24,846 nt of DNA from Paracoccaceae bacterium (GTDB taxonomy: Bacteria > Pseudomonadota > Alphaproteobacteria > Rhodobacterales > Rhodobacteraceae): positions 1 through 24,846 of the forward strand of contig JAASTF010000011.1 in NCBI GenBank assembly GCA_021767525.1. Reading direction: 5' to 3'. The notes beneath the pieces were generated by a model, which saw only the letters and a program-made list of their open reading frames with translations, was not told where the DNA came from and searched no databases. This document shows, one piece after another, positions 7,773 to 15,449 of the stretch; position 1 is the stretch's first letter, and every line of letters starts with the position of its first letter. The position numbers and the translations under genes were made by a program.

Positions 7773-7799
7773 CCGGCCATGTCCAGACAGGAGCCGGCC

Positions 7800-8432
7800 A
7801 TGAGCGATCACCTTACCATCATCGAACACCCGCTGGTTCAGCACAAGCTGACCCTGATGCGCGACAAGAGCACGCCAAGTGCCCAGTTCCGGCAGCTGCT
7901 GCACGAGATCAGCCATTTCCTGGCCTACGAGGCGACGCGTGACCTGACGCTGACCACGAAAAGCATCGAAACCCCGATGACCGAGATGGAAGCGCCGGTG
8001 CTGAAGGGCAAGAAGCTGGCGCTGGTCAGCATCCTGCGCGCGGGAAACGGGATGCTGGACGGGGTGCTGGATTGCATTCCATCGGCGCGGGTCGGTTTCG
8101 TCGGGCTTTATCGCGACGAAGAGACGCTGAAGCCGGTTCAGTATTATTGCAAACTGCCCGAGGGGATGGAGGACCGCGTGGCCCTGGTGGTCGACCCGAT
8201 GCTGGCGACGGGCAATTCTTCGGCCGCGGCGATCGATCTGGTCAAGCAATCGGGCTGTCGCGATATCCGGTTCATGTGCCTTCTGGCCGCCCCCGAAGGT
8301 GTCGCCCGGATGCACGAGACGCACCCCGATGTGCCGATCGTGACCGCCGCGTTGGACAAGCGGTTGAACGACAAGGGCTATATCGTGCCGGGACTAGGTG
8401 ATGCGGGTGACCGGATGTTCGGCACGAAATAA
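7800..8432 (+). CDS. upp: Uracil phosphoribosyltransferase
   Basis: Joins uracil to PRPP to give UMP. The 210 residues match the family. Visible motifs: the N-terminal HPLVQHKLTLMRDK, the SILRAGNGMLDG loop, the PRPP-binding VVDPMLATGNSSAAAI and the C-terminal uracil-binding YIVPGLGDAGDR. The ATG at 7800 is preceded by AGGAG and a 6-nt spacer. An in-frame ATG at 7779 would add seven residues (MSRQEPA) but has no ribosome site and would sit at the predicted transcript start. It recovers the uracil released by the cdd-deoA pair just upstream, although it has its own promoter and is separated by the opposed GFA gene. Confidence 0.96.
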   Translation: MSDHLTIIEHPLVQHKLTLMRDKSTPSAQFRQLLHEISHFLAYEATRDLTLTTKSIETPMTEMEAPVLKGKKLALVSILRAGNGMLDGVLDCIPSARVGFVGLYRDEETLKPVQYYCKLPEGMEDRVALVVDPMLATGNSSAAAIDLVKQSGCRDIRFMCLLAAPEGVARMHETHPDVPIVTAALDKRLNDKGYIVPGLGDAGDRMFGTK

Positions 8433-8511
8433 GGGGTGCGGCGATGCGCGAACCCTTTACTCGCTTAGGCAAAGCGTGCAATCTGACCGCAATAACCGCG
8501 TGGGGGCGCAG

Positions 8512-9885
8512 ATGAAGCCAGCAAGAGTTCTGTCCGTTGCCGTTCTGATCGGGCTGATGGGCCTGGGGGGCGCGCAGGCGCAATCCTCACTCAGAACCGA
8601 GGTGCCGGCGAATTTCCCGCCAAGTTCCTACAAGGGCACGCAGTTTGTCGACAATCGCGGCTGCGTCTACGTGCGGGCCGGGATCGACGGCAACGTGACA
8701 TGGGTGCCGCGCATGACCCGCGCACGTCAGCATATCTGCAACGCGCAACCCACCTTTGCAAACGCACCGGCCACGGCGCCCGCAGCAACCCAGACGGCGG
8801 CCGCACAGGCGCCGGTGGTCTTGCCGCCGCCCGCCGACATGCCTCAAGCGCGCGCGTCCCAGCCCAAGCCCAAGCCCGCCGCGCGGCCCGCCGCCAGCGC
8901 GCCACGGGTCAAGACGCCCGCGCCGGTTCGCGTGGCCGCGCCGAAACCGGCCCCGGTCAGGATCGTGCCCGCGCCAGCGCCTGTCGCCATGCGCCCCGCG
9001 CCGCAACCCGTGCGCCAGGTCGCGGTCCCCGCCCGCAAGACGGTGACATCCCGCGCGCCAGTGGCGCGCAGCGGGTCGGAAGGATGCCGGTGGGCTTCTC
9101 CGCAAAGCGCGCAATACCTGCGCGGCAAGGGTGTGCGCTGTGGACCGCAACAGGCGCGGCCCGCGCCGGCAGGGGTGACGGTGCCGGCCGGAATGCGCGG
9201 TGTCTATGTCGCGCCGCAGCGGCGCGTCGCCGGCGGCAACTCGGTGGCGATCACGCCCAACACCCGGATCGCCCCGTTGCACGTGGCCAAGATGCAGGCG
9301 CAGGCGGCCGGTGTCGGGCGCGTTCCGCCGGGCTATCGCCGTGTCTGGGAAGATGACCGACTGAACCCGAAACGCGCGCATCAAACCCTGGCCGGCAAAC
9401 GTCAGATGGACCTGCGCTGGACCCGCACCGTGCCCCGCCGGTTGATTGATGTCTCGTCCGGCATGGACGTGACGGCATTCAACCCCGACCTTGTCTTTCC
9501 CTACACCTCGGCCGAGCAGCAGCGCATGGGGCGGCGTGGCGTGATGTCGACCAAGGGCAAGGCGGCCGCGGCTGCGAACGCAGCCACCCTGTCCACCCGT
9601 TCCGCCCCCAAGGCGCCGCGCGCGGCCAGCGACAAGGCACTGCGCGTCGCAGTCGGCCACCGCTATGTGCAGGTGGGCCGCTACCCGTCGGACAAGGCGG
9701 CGATGGCGGATGCCGCAAAACTGAAACGTGCCGGCCTGTCCGTGCGGATGGGCACCCTGCATGGCCATGATGGCGGCGCGGCGCGGGTGTTGCTGGCCGG
9801 GCCCTATGGCACGCCGCAGGCCCTGGGCAACGCGCTTTACGCGGCGCGGCGCGCAGGATTTGGCGGGGCCTTTACCCGAAAGTGA
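8512..9885 (+). CDS. Exported SPOR-domain protein
   Basis: A 457-residue periplasmic or cell-wall protein. A signal peptide is clear at 1-23 (MKPARVLSVAVLIGLMGLGG, then AQA/Q as cleavage site). Next come a cysteine-containing module at about 32-77 (Cys51, Cys76), a long proline/alanine linker at about 80-185 (PKPAPVRIVPAPAPVAMRPA), a second cysteine module with Cys192 and Cys210, a region with GYRRVWEDDRLNP near 274, and a C-terminal SPOR domain at about 378-455 (YVQVGRYPSDKAAMADAAKL, RVLLAGPYGTPQALGNAL). SPOR domains bind denuded peptidoglycan at division septa, so a role in the envelope or division is inferred. The ATG start is chosen because it begins the signal peptide. It follows upp by 79 bp and is followed by a terminator. 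Confidence 0.85.
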   Translation: MKPARVLSVAVLIGLMGLGGAQAQSSLRTEVPANFPPSSYKGTQFVDNRGCVYVRAGIDGNVTWVPRMTRARQHICNAQPTFANAPATAPAATQTAAAQAPVVLPPPADMPQARASQPKPKPAARPAASAPRVKTPAPVRVAAPKPAPVRIVPAPAPVAMRPAPQPVRQVAVPARKTVTSRAPVARSGSEGCRWASPQSAQYLRGKGVRCGPQQARPAPAGVTVPAGMRGVYVAPQRRVAGGNSVAITPNTRIAPLHVAKMQAQAAGVGRVPPGYRRVWEDDRLNPKRAHQTLAGKRQMDLRWTRTVPRRLIDVSSGMDVTAFNPDLVFPYTSAEQQRMGRRGVMSTKGKAAAAANAATLSTRSAPKAPRAASDKALRVAVGHRYVQVGRYPSDKAAMADAAKLKRAGLSVRMGTLHGHDGGAARVLLAGPYGTPQALGNALYAARRAGFGGAFTRK

Positions 9886-9911
9886 CACAGGCCCGCTTGC
9901 CGGGATTGCGA

Positions 9912-9950
9912 AAAGGCCAGTGCGTTCGACGCGCCGGCCTTTGCATTTTC
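9912..9950. terminator. Terminator hairpin after the SPOR gene
   Basis: AAAGGCC (9912-9918) pairs with GGCCTTT (9936-9942), with an inner GCGT/ACGC stem (9922-9925 with 9929-9932). It is followed by GCATTTTC on the plus strand and by an A-run (T-run on the other strand) on the minus side. It lies between two convergent genes and could serve both. Confidence 0.6.
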
Positions 9951-9991
9951 GGAGGAATTTGGACGAAGCGCCGCGGCAGCCGGCACAGGGA

Positions 9992-11023
9992 TCAATTGCC
10001 GCAGATCGTTTGCAGCCGCAGCCAGTCGTTGTCGCTCAGCACGATCCGGGGTGAGGTTTCACCGGCGAACGGGTCGGCCTCGATCAGCCCAAGCACGGTT
10101 TCGCCCGTCACGTCGCGTGCATAGGCGTAAGGGGTCGAACGCACGCCGGCCCGTTCGAACGCCTGTAGCAGCCGGTCGTCCGGCACCGGAACAGGGGCGG
10201 CGGCGGGAAGCGTTTCGGCATAGCGCTGCAGGATCGCATCGGGCACCGTGCCGGTGGTCAACAGCCGGAAAGAGGCCCGCAGGCCGGTGGCTTGCAGCAG
10301 CCGGTCCAGCGGATCCGAGATCGCGGCACGCTCTTGCGCGGCGATGATAAAGCCCGCCACCACGTCGGGGTCTTCGTGGTCTTCGATCAGGCGCGCGCGC
10401 AGCAGGATGCGCCCGCCCGGCAGAGCCAGCGCATCGCGCACCCCATCGCGCACCACGCCAAGCCTGGGGGGTGTGCCATCGGGGCCGGGCAGGCGTGCGG
10501 CCAGCCGGGACAGGGCCGCGCGGCCCTGGGGGTCGGCGCAGGCCGGGCCGGTCACGCGTTGCAACTGTGCGGCCAGCGCCGCGCCGATATCGGCGCGTTT
10601 CGCCGGCGGCACCACCTTGACCGCGTGATCGCGCAGCGCGCCGGGCAACCAGAACACGGCCAGCGCCGCAACGGCCGCCACGCTAAGACCCAGCATCACC
10701 AGGCGCAGGCGCCCCGGGTGGGGGCGGCCCCGCTCGATCGCGTGGCGCAGCTTTTCGATGGCGGCGATCATGTCCTCGGCATCGGGGCCCAGCTCCAGCG
10801 TCTCGTCGGGGTCGCCATCGGGGTGGAACAGCGCCGGGCTTTGGCCGGGGTTTGCGCGCTCGACCGCGGCAAGCGACCAATGCGCCAGCGGGCGGTCCTG
10901 CATGTCGGCGATCACCAGCGTCGCGTCACCGATCGACACGACGACCTCGCGCCGCTGGGCCTGCGCGGTTTCGCGCCACAGCCCCGTGGACTCGAGCCGC
11001 TGGTATTCCTTCAATGCCGTCAT
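9992..11023 (-). CDS. Membrane protein with degenerate M48 protease-like domain
   Basis: A 343-residue protein with no exact family name that I recognise. Residues 1-100 form a soluble, beta-rich segment (EVVVSIGDATLVIADMQDRP), followed by one membrane segment at about 106-128 (LVMLGLSVAAVAALAVFWL). The part after it, ALPGGRILLRARLIEDHEDP then VVAGFIIAAQERA (199-233), follows the layout of M48 peptidases (PGG.I...GL....DELA.VLAHE..H). The zinc motif HEXXH is replaced by QERAA (230-234): only the Glu remains. It is therefore probably a non-catalytic relative, which is my inference from motif spacing. Start: the ATG at 11021-11023, where the conserved-looking sequence MTALKEYQRL begins; upstream codons are unconvincing. 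The ribosome site is weak. It is divergent from the ycjX operon. Confidence 0.6.
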   Translation of the reverse strand: MTALKEYQRLESTGLWRETAQAQRREVVVSIGDATLVIADMQDRPLAHWSLAAVERANPGQSPALFHPDGDPDETLELGPDAEDMIAAIEKLRHAIERGRPHPGRLRLVMLGLSVAAVAALAVFWLPGALRDHAVKVVPPAKRADIGAALAAQLQRVTGPACADPQGRAALSRLAARLPGPDGTPPRLGVVRDGVRDALALPGGRILLRARLIEDHEDPDVVAGFIIAAQERAAISDPLDRLLQATGLRASFRLLTTGTVPDAILQRYAETLPAAAPVPVPDDRLLQAFERAGVRSTPYAYARDVTGETVLGLIEADPFAGETSPRIVLSDNDWLRLQTICGN

Positions 11024-11202
11024 CTGTCTTGGGCCTGCTCTGCCTTGTGCGTCACAGTAGCACGGGCAAAGAAGCGGCGGCAATCACCCGCGACGCGGGG
11101 AGCTGCGGGCGGTTTTTCCCGCAAGGCGACGGCCTGGCCGGCACTGGTAACGCGCGCCCCGGGTGTCTATCTTGGCCGAAACGGGCAGCCCGGGGGCAGG
11201 TT

Positions 11203-12618
11203 TTGGTATTCACTTCTATCGCGGACGGGATCACGCGCACGGTCGAAGGGATCGGCGACACCGTGTCGGGCGCGTTTTTCGAGCCCGTGATCCGCCTTGG
11301 CGTCACGGGCCTTGCGCGGTCGGGCAAGACGGTGTTCATCACCTCGCTTGTGGCCAACCTGATGGACAGGGGGCGGATGCCACAGCTGGTGGCCGCCGCC
11401 GACGGGCGTATCGCCGCCGCCTTTTTGCAGCCGCAGCCCGACGACACCGTGCCCCGTTTCGAATACGAGGCGCATTATGCCGCGCTGACCGCCGATGCCC
11501 CGCGCTGGCCCGACAGCACGCGCGCGGTGTCAGAGTTGCGGCTGTCGCTGCGGGTCAAACCCACGGGCCTGCTGGGCGGGCTGCAAGGGCCGCGCACGGT
11601 GCATCTGGATATTGTCGATTACCCGGGCGAGTGGCTGCTGGACCTGGCGCTGTTGGACAAGGATTACGCGCAATGGTCGGCCGAGGTGCTGGCCCGGATC
11701 GAGGCACGCCCCGAGGCGGCGGATTTCCTGACGCGGATGCGGGCCACCGATGGCGCGGCCGCGCATGACGAACCCACGGCCAAGGCGCTGGCCGACAGCT
11801 TTACCGCCTACCTGGCGGCCGCGCGGGATGGCGGGTATTACGATTGCACGCCGGGGCGGTTTCTGCTGCCGGGCGACCTGGCGGGCAGCCCGGTTCTGAC
11901 CTTCGCGCCGATGCCGCAGGCAGGCGAGGCGCCGCGCCGGTCGCTGACGCGCGAAATGGCGCGCCGGTTCGAGGCCTACAAGCGCGAAGTGGTCAAACCG
12001 TTCTTTCGCGATCATTTTGCCAAGATCGACCGGCAGGTGGTGTTGGTGGACGCGCTGGGAGCGATCAATGCAGGCCCCCGCGCGGTCGAGGATATGCGCC
12101 ACGCGATGGCCGATATCCTGTCGGCTTTCCGGCCCGGGCGGAACGCGTTTCTGTCGCAACTTTTGCTGGGGAAGCGGGTGGAAAAGATCCTGTTCGCCGC
12201 CACCAAGGCCGACCACCTGCATCACAGCCAGCACGCCCGCCTGACCGCGATCATGGAGGCGCTGACCCGCGAGGCGCGTGACCGTGCCGATTTCGCCGGT
12301 GCGCAGACACAGGCGATGGCCATCGCCGCCCTGCGCGCAACGACCGAGGAAACCATCACCCATAACGGCCGCGAGTTGGACTGCGTGCGCGGCACCTTGC
12401 TGGACAGCGGCAAGCGCGCGGCGTTTTACCCCGGCGCGCTACCCGAAGATCCCAACCGCCTGCTCTCGCCCGCCCGCGACGGGGCCGAAACATGGCTGGA
12501 CGCCGATTACCAGATCATGCGCTTTGCGCCGGCGCGGCTGACGCTGAAACCGGGCGAGGGGCCGCCGCATATCAGGCTGGACCGCGCCGCGCAGTTTCTG
12601 ATCGGGGACAAATTATGA
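11203..12618 (+). CDS. ycjX: YcjX-family GTPase-like protein (DUF463)
   Basis: A 471-residue P-loop protein of the YcjX family, nucleotide-binding and stress-linked in enterobacteria, with unclear function. Visible: Walker A GLARSGKT (36-43), a switch-like VDYPGEW, and the G4-like TKAD in AATKADHLHH, plus a long helical middle. The start is inferred to be TTG at 11203, giving MVFTSIADGITRTVEG, because relatives begin with this type of segment and no ATG or GTG is in frame nearby. GGGGG (11192-11196) lies 6 nt upstream. Translation from further upstream would give non-homologous sequence. Its TGA overlaps the next ATG as ATGA (12615-12618), starting a coupled three-gene operon with a GNAT enzyme and ycjF. 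Confidence 0.88.
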   Translation: MVFTSIADGITRTVEGIGDTVSGAFFEPVIRLGVTGLARSGKTVFITSLVANLMDRGRMPQLVAAADGRIAAAFLQPQPDDTVPRFEYEAHYAALTADAPRWPDSTRAVSELRLSLRVKPTGLLGGLQGPRTVHLDIVDYPGEWLLDLALLDKDYAQWSAEVLARIEARPEAADFLTRMRATDGAAAHDEPTAKALADSFTAYLAAARDGGYYDCTPGRFLLPGDLAGSPVLTFAPMPQAGEAPRRSLTREMARRFEAYKREVVKPFFRDHFAKIDRQVVLVDALGAINAGPRAVEDMRHAMADILSAFRPGRNAFLSQLLLGKRVEKILFAATKADHLHHSQHARLTAIMEALTREARDRADFAGAQTQAMAIAALRATTEETITHNGRELDCVRGTLLDSGKRAAFYPGALPEDPNRLLSPARDGAETWLDADYQIMRFAPARLTLKPGEGPPHIRLDRAAQFLIGDKL

Positions 12619-13052
12619 GCGGGGCCGCGATCATTCCCGCGCGGTTCTGGCACGCGCCGCGCCTGCTGGCGATCCTCTGGGCGCATGAGGACGAGGGCGC
12701 GCGCCCGCGCCGCAGCGATGCCGCGCTGATGCTGCGCCTGATCCGACAGGGCGCGGTGCGCGTCGTGCATGACGGCGCGCGTCCCGTCGGCTTTATCGCG
12801 CGGCAGGGGCCGATCGTTCTGGCGCTTTACGTGCATCCGTGCGCGCAGGGCCGGGGGCATGGCAGCGCGCTGATGGCCGACGCCAAGGCGCGGTTCGGCC
12901 AGTTGGAGCTGTGGACGCTGCGCGACAACCTTCCGGCGCGACGCTTCTATGCCGGGCACGGCTTTGTCGAGGTGGCGCATGGCGTGGGCCTGGGCAATGA
13001 CAGCGGCCTGCCCGACATTCACCTTGCCTGGCAAAAGGAGGCCGCGGCATGA
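12615..13052 (+). CDS. GNAT family N-acetyltransferase
   Basis: A 145-residue acetyl-CoA-dependent acetyltransferase. The acetyl-CoA pyrophosphate loop is seen in VHPCAQGRGHGSALMADAK (pattern Q/R-x-x-G-x-G), with the preceding beta-strand IVLALYV and the C-terminal NLPARRFYAGHGFVEV typical of the fold. The substrate is not predictable. The ATG is fixed by the ATGA overlap with ycjX, and its own stop overlaps ycjF by ATGA (13049-13052). This close insertion between two genes that usually act together suggests a linked role, perhaps acetylating a protein or small molecule in the same pathway; that is inference. The codon and base composition look like those of the neighbours. Confidence 0.85.
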   Translation: MSGAAIIPARFWHAPRLLAILWAHEDEGARPRRSDAALMLRLIRQGAVRVVHDGARPVGFIARQGPIVLALYVHPCAQGRGHGSALMADAKARFGQLELWTLRDNLPARRFYAGHGFVEVAHGVGLGNDSGLPDIHLAWQKEAAA

Positions 13053-14041
13053 CGAACGGTCCGGTTTTGATCGATCTTGAGGGCGACGACACCGCCCCAG
13101 GCCCTGACGTCGCCCCGCCGGTGCCCGATCCCGGCCTGCCGCAGCCGCAGGGCCGCGCGATGCAAACGGTTGCCGTGCTGGGCGCGCGTCGCCCGTCGCG
13201 GCTGGCGCGGTGGTTCTGGGGGCTGTTGCTGGCCGTTCTGGGCGCGGTGGTGTCGGTTGCGGCCTGGGATTTCGCCACCGGGCTGATCGACCGGGTGCCG
13301 GTTCTGGGCTATGCGGTCACCGCCTTGATCGGCGCGCTGGTGTTGGTTGCCGTGCTCGCGGCGATCCGCGAATTGGCGGCGTTTTCTCGGCTGGCCAAGG
13401 TCGACAAGTTGCAGGCGCGGGCCGAGGCCGCGCTGTCCGAGGCGTCGCTGCCCAAGGCGCGCGCCGTGGTGACCGAGTTGGAGCGCCTTTATGCCCACCG
13501 TCCCGAACTGGAGTGGAGCCGCGCCCGTTTCACCGAGCGGCGGGACGAGCAATTCGATGCCAGCGCCCTTTTCGCCCTGACCGAGGCCGAGATGCTGGCC
13601 CCGCTGGACGCCGCCGCCCGTGCCGAGGTCGAAGCCGCGGCCCGCCAGGTCGCCACCGTCACGGCCATCGTGCCGCTTGCGCTGGCCGATGTGGTGGCGG
13701 CGCTGACCTCGAACTTGCGGATGATCCGCCGCATCGCCGAGATTTACGGCGGGCGGTCGGGTGTTCTGGGCTCTTGGCGGCTGACGCGGGCGGTGATGAC
13801 GCATTTGGTCGCCACCGGCGCGGTGGCGGTGGGCGACGATCTGATCGGCTCGGTTGCGGGTGGCAACGTGCTGTCGAAGCTGTCGCGCCGCTTCGGCGAA
13901 GGCATCGTGAACGGCGCGCTGACCGCGCGGGTGGGCATCGCCGCGTTGGAGGTGTGCCGCCCCTTACCCTTCAGCCGCGCCGCGCGCCCGTCGGTCAGCG
14001 GCACGGTGAAACGTGCGCTGACAGGGCTATTCGGGCGTTAA
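13049..14041 (+). CDS. ycjF: YcjF-family membrane protein (TIGR01620/DUF697)
   Basis: A 330-residue inner-membrane protein. A disordered acidic/proline-rich N-terminus (to about 45) precedes two membrane segments: WFWGLLLAVLGAVVSVAAW (about 55-73) and VLGYAVTALIGALVLVAVLA (about 85-105). A helical cytoplasmic part follows, and then the DUF697 region (RQVATVTAIVPLALADVVAA, LRMIRRIAEIYGG, DLIGSVAGGNVLSKLSRRFGEGIVNG). YcjF and YcjX are neighbours in many proteobacteria, and the pair is tied to envelope stress in enterobacteria. The start is set by the ATGA overlap with the GNAT gene. It is the last gene of the operon; a GC-rich stem lies between it and convergent phaZ. Confidence 0.88.
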   Translation: MTNGPVLIDLEGDDTAPGPDVAPPVPDPGLPQPQGRAMQTVAVLGARRPSRLARWFWGLLLAVLGAVVSVAAWDFATGLIDRVPVLGYAVTALIGALVLVAVLAAIRELAAFSRLAKVDKLQARAEAALSEASLPKARAVVTELERLYAHRPELEWSRARFTERRDEQFDASALFALTEAEMLAPLDAAARAEVEAAARQVATVTAIVPLALADVVAALTSNLRMIRRIAEIYGGRSGVLGSWRLTRAVMTHLVATGAVAVGDDLIGSVAGGNVLSKLSRRFGEGIVNGALTARVGIAALEVCRPLPFSRAARPSVSGTVKRALTGLFGR

Positions 14042-14050
14042 GGCAGGCAG

Positions 14051-14076
14051 GCCGCCGGCGCTTAGCGCGCGGCGGC
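14051..14076. terminator. GC-rich imperfect stem between ycjF and phaZ
   Basis: GCCGCC...GCGC (14051-14061) and GCGC..GGCGGC (14065-14076) pair with small bulges around the TTA that is the phaZ stop codon on the minus strand. It sits in a 20-bp convergent junction. There is no T-run, so a role as a bidirectional terminator is tentative. Confidence 0.35.
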
Positions 14077-15336
14077 GTTCTTGTTGGCGGGTTTCTTGGC
14101 CGTGCCGCCGCTATTGGCGTTCATGAAATCCAGAACCAGCGGTCGGATGTTGTTGCGCCAGCTTTTGCCGGCGAAGATGCCGTAATGGCCCGCGCCGGGT
14201 TCGACATGGCTGGCTTTCATGCTGTCGGGCAAGCCGGTGCACAGACCCAGGGCTGCCACGCATTGACCGGGGGCCGAGATGTCGTCATTCGCGCCCTCGA
14301 CCGTTTTCACGGCCACCTTGGTGATCTTGCCGATATCCACCTTCTTGCCGTTCACGGTAAAGACGTTGCGCGCGATCTCGCGGTTCTTGAACACCCGTTC
14401 GACCGTCGACAGGTAGAATTCGGCGGTCATGTCCATCACCGCAAGGTATTCGTCGTAAAAGCGGTTATGCGCATCGTTGTCCGATGCCTCGCCGCGAACG
14501 ACGCGGGAAATCTGGTCTTGGAACGCCTTTGAATGGCGGTCGGCATTCATCGACATGAACGATGCCAGCTGCAGCAGACCGGGATAGACCATGCGGCCCA
14601 CGCCCTTGTATTTGAACCCGACGCGCTGGATCATCATTTCCTCCAGCTGGCCCATCGTCACGCGGTTGCCGAAATCGGTCACGTCGGTGGGGGTGGCGTC
14701 TGGATCAATCGGGCCACCGATCAGGGTCAGCGTGCGGGGCTGGGCGTCGGGCTCTTCCTCGGCCAGATAGGCGGTGGCGGCCAGGGTCAGCGGCGCGGGC
14801 TGGCAAACGGCGATTACATGGGTGTCCGGGCCCAGCTCTTTCATGAAATCGACCAGGTAGAGCGTGTAATCCTCGACATCGAACTTGCCTTCGGACACGG
14901 GGATGTCGCGGGCATTGTGCCAGTCGGTGATATAGACCTCGTTGTTGACGATCAGCGATTTCACAGTCGAGCGCAGCAGCGTGGCGTAATGGCCCGACAT
15001 GGGCGCAACCAGCAGCACCTTGCGCGGCTGTTCCTCGCGGCCCGCGACGTTAAAGTGAATCAGGTCGCCGAACGGGCGCTCCACCACCGTTTCGATATCG
15101 ACAAGGTGATCCTTGCCATCCTCGCAGGTGAAGGTGCGAATGCCCCAGTCGGGTTTCGCGACCATGCGCTGAAAGGTGCGTTCCGTCACTTCGCCCCAGG
15201 CAGCCATCCATTGCAGAGCAGGGTTTGGCACCATCGAAAAAAGCGGATACGATGCAAAGGATAGGGCGGAGGCACCCAACCATTGATTGGTATTGCGCAT
15301 CGATTCCATAAGGTCGTACGTGGCCATGTAGCGCAT
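14062..15336 (-). CDS. phaZ: Intracellular polyhydroxyalkanoate depolymerase
   Basis: Hydrolyses stored PHA granules to hydroxyacids. The 424 residues match the intracellular (Cupriavidus PhaZ1-type) depolymerases. The nucleophile is a cysteine instead of serine: Cys178 in VIAVCQPAPLTL. The acid and base are Asp351/352 in EGANDDISAPGQ and His384 in EPGAGHYGIF, spaced as expected for the family. The lysine/alanine-rich tail (GTAKKPANKNAAAR) resembles granule-protein tails. The ATG at 15334-15336 lies after AAAGGA at a 10-nt spacing; the ATG three codons later lacks a site. It is divergent from phaC, sharing a 113-bp gap with a perfect PhaR operator, so storage and mobilisation are probably co-regulated. 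Confidence 0.95.
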   Translation of the reverse strand: MRYMATYDLMESMRNTNQWLGASALSFASYPLFSMVPNPALQWMAAWGEVTERTFQRMVAKPDWGIRTFTCEDGKDHLVDIETVVERPFGDLIHFNVAGREEQPRKVLLVAPMSGHYATLLRSTVKSLIVNNEVYITDWHNARDIPVSEGKFDVEDYTLYLVDFMKELGPDTHVIAVCQPAPLTLAATAYLAEEEPDAQPRTLTLIGGPIDPDATPTDVTDFGNRVTMGQLEEMMIQRVGFKYKGVGRMVYPGLLQLASFMSMNADRHSKAFQDQISRVVRGEASDNDAHNRFYDEYLAVMDMTAEFYLSTVERVFKNREIARNVFTVNGKKVDIGKITKVAVKTVEGANDDISAPGQCVAALGLCTGLPDSMKASHVEPGAGHYGIFAGKSWRNNIRPLVLDFMNANSGGTAKKPANKNAAAR

Positions 15337-15353
15337 CGGCGGTCATTCCTTTC

Positions 15354-15371
15354 TGCGGGATGTTGCCCGCA
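15354..15371 (-). other. Small hairpin in the phaZ leader
   Basis: TGCGGG (15354-15359) and CCCGCA (15366-15371) pair perfectly around a 6-nt loop. In the phaZ message the stem ends one or two nucleotides before the AAAGGA ribosome site, so it could affect translation. No riboswitch family is recognised. Confidence 0.35.
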
Positions 15372-15414
15372 TATGTGTCGGTCGCTGTGCCCCTCCGCCG
15401 TTGCGACCGTTATG

Positions 15415-15425
15415 CTGCATAGCAG
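15415..15425. promoter_or_regulatory. PhaR operator between phaZ and phaC
   Basis: CTGC-ATA-GCAG is an exact match to the CTGC-N3-GCAG dyad reported for PhaR of Rhodobacter/Paracoccus. It lies 25 bp before the phaC ATG and in the shared upstream region of phaZ, where repressor binding could act on phaC transcription and perhaps on phaZ as well. Confidence 0.8.
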
Positions 15426-15449
15426 CGAAGATACGAGGAAAAACTGAAT

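Noticed and set aside
7779..7799. Earlier in-frame ATG for upp
   Set aside because: No ribosome site, and it would lie at the predicted transcription start; the ATG at 7800 has AGGAG at good spacing.
10852..11202. Upstream extension of the ycjX frame
   Set aside because: It runs into the 5' end of the divergent gene and gives Arg/Pro-rich sequence unlike YcjX; the TTG at 11203 gives the expected N-terminus.
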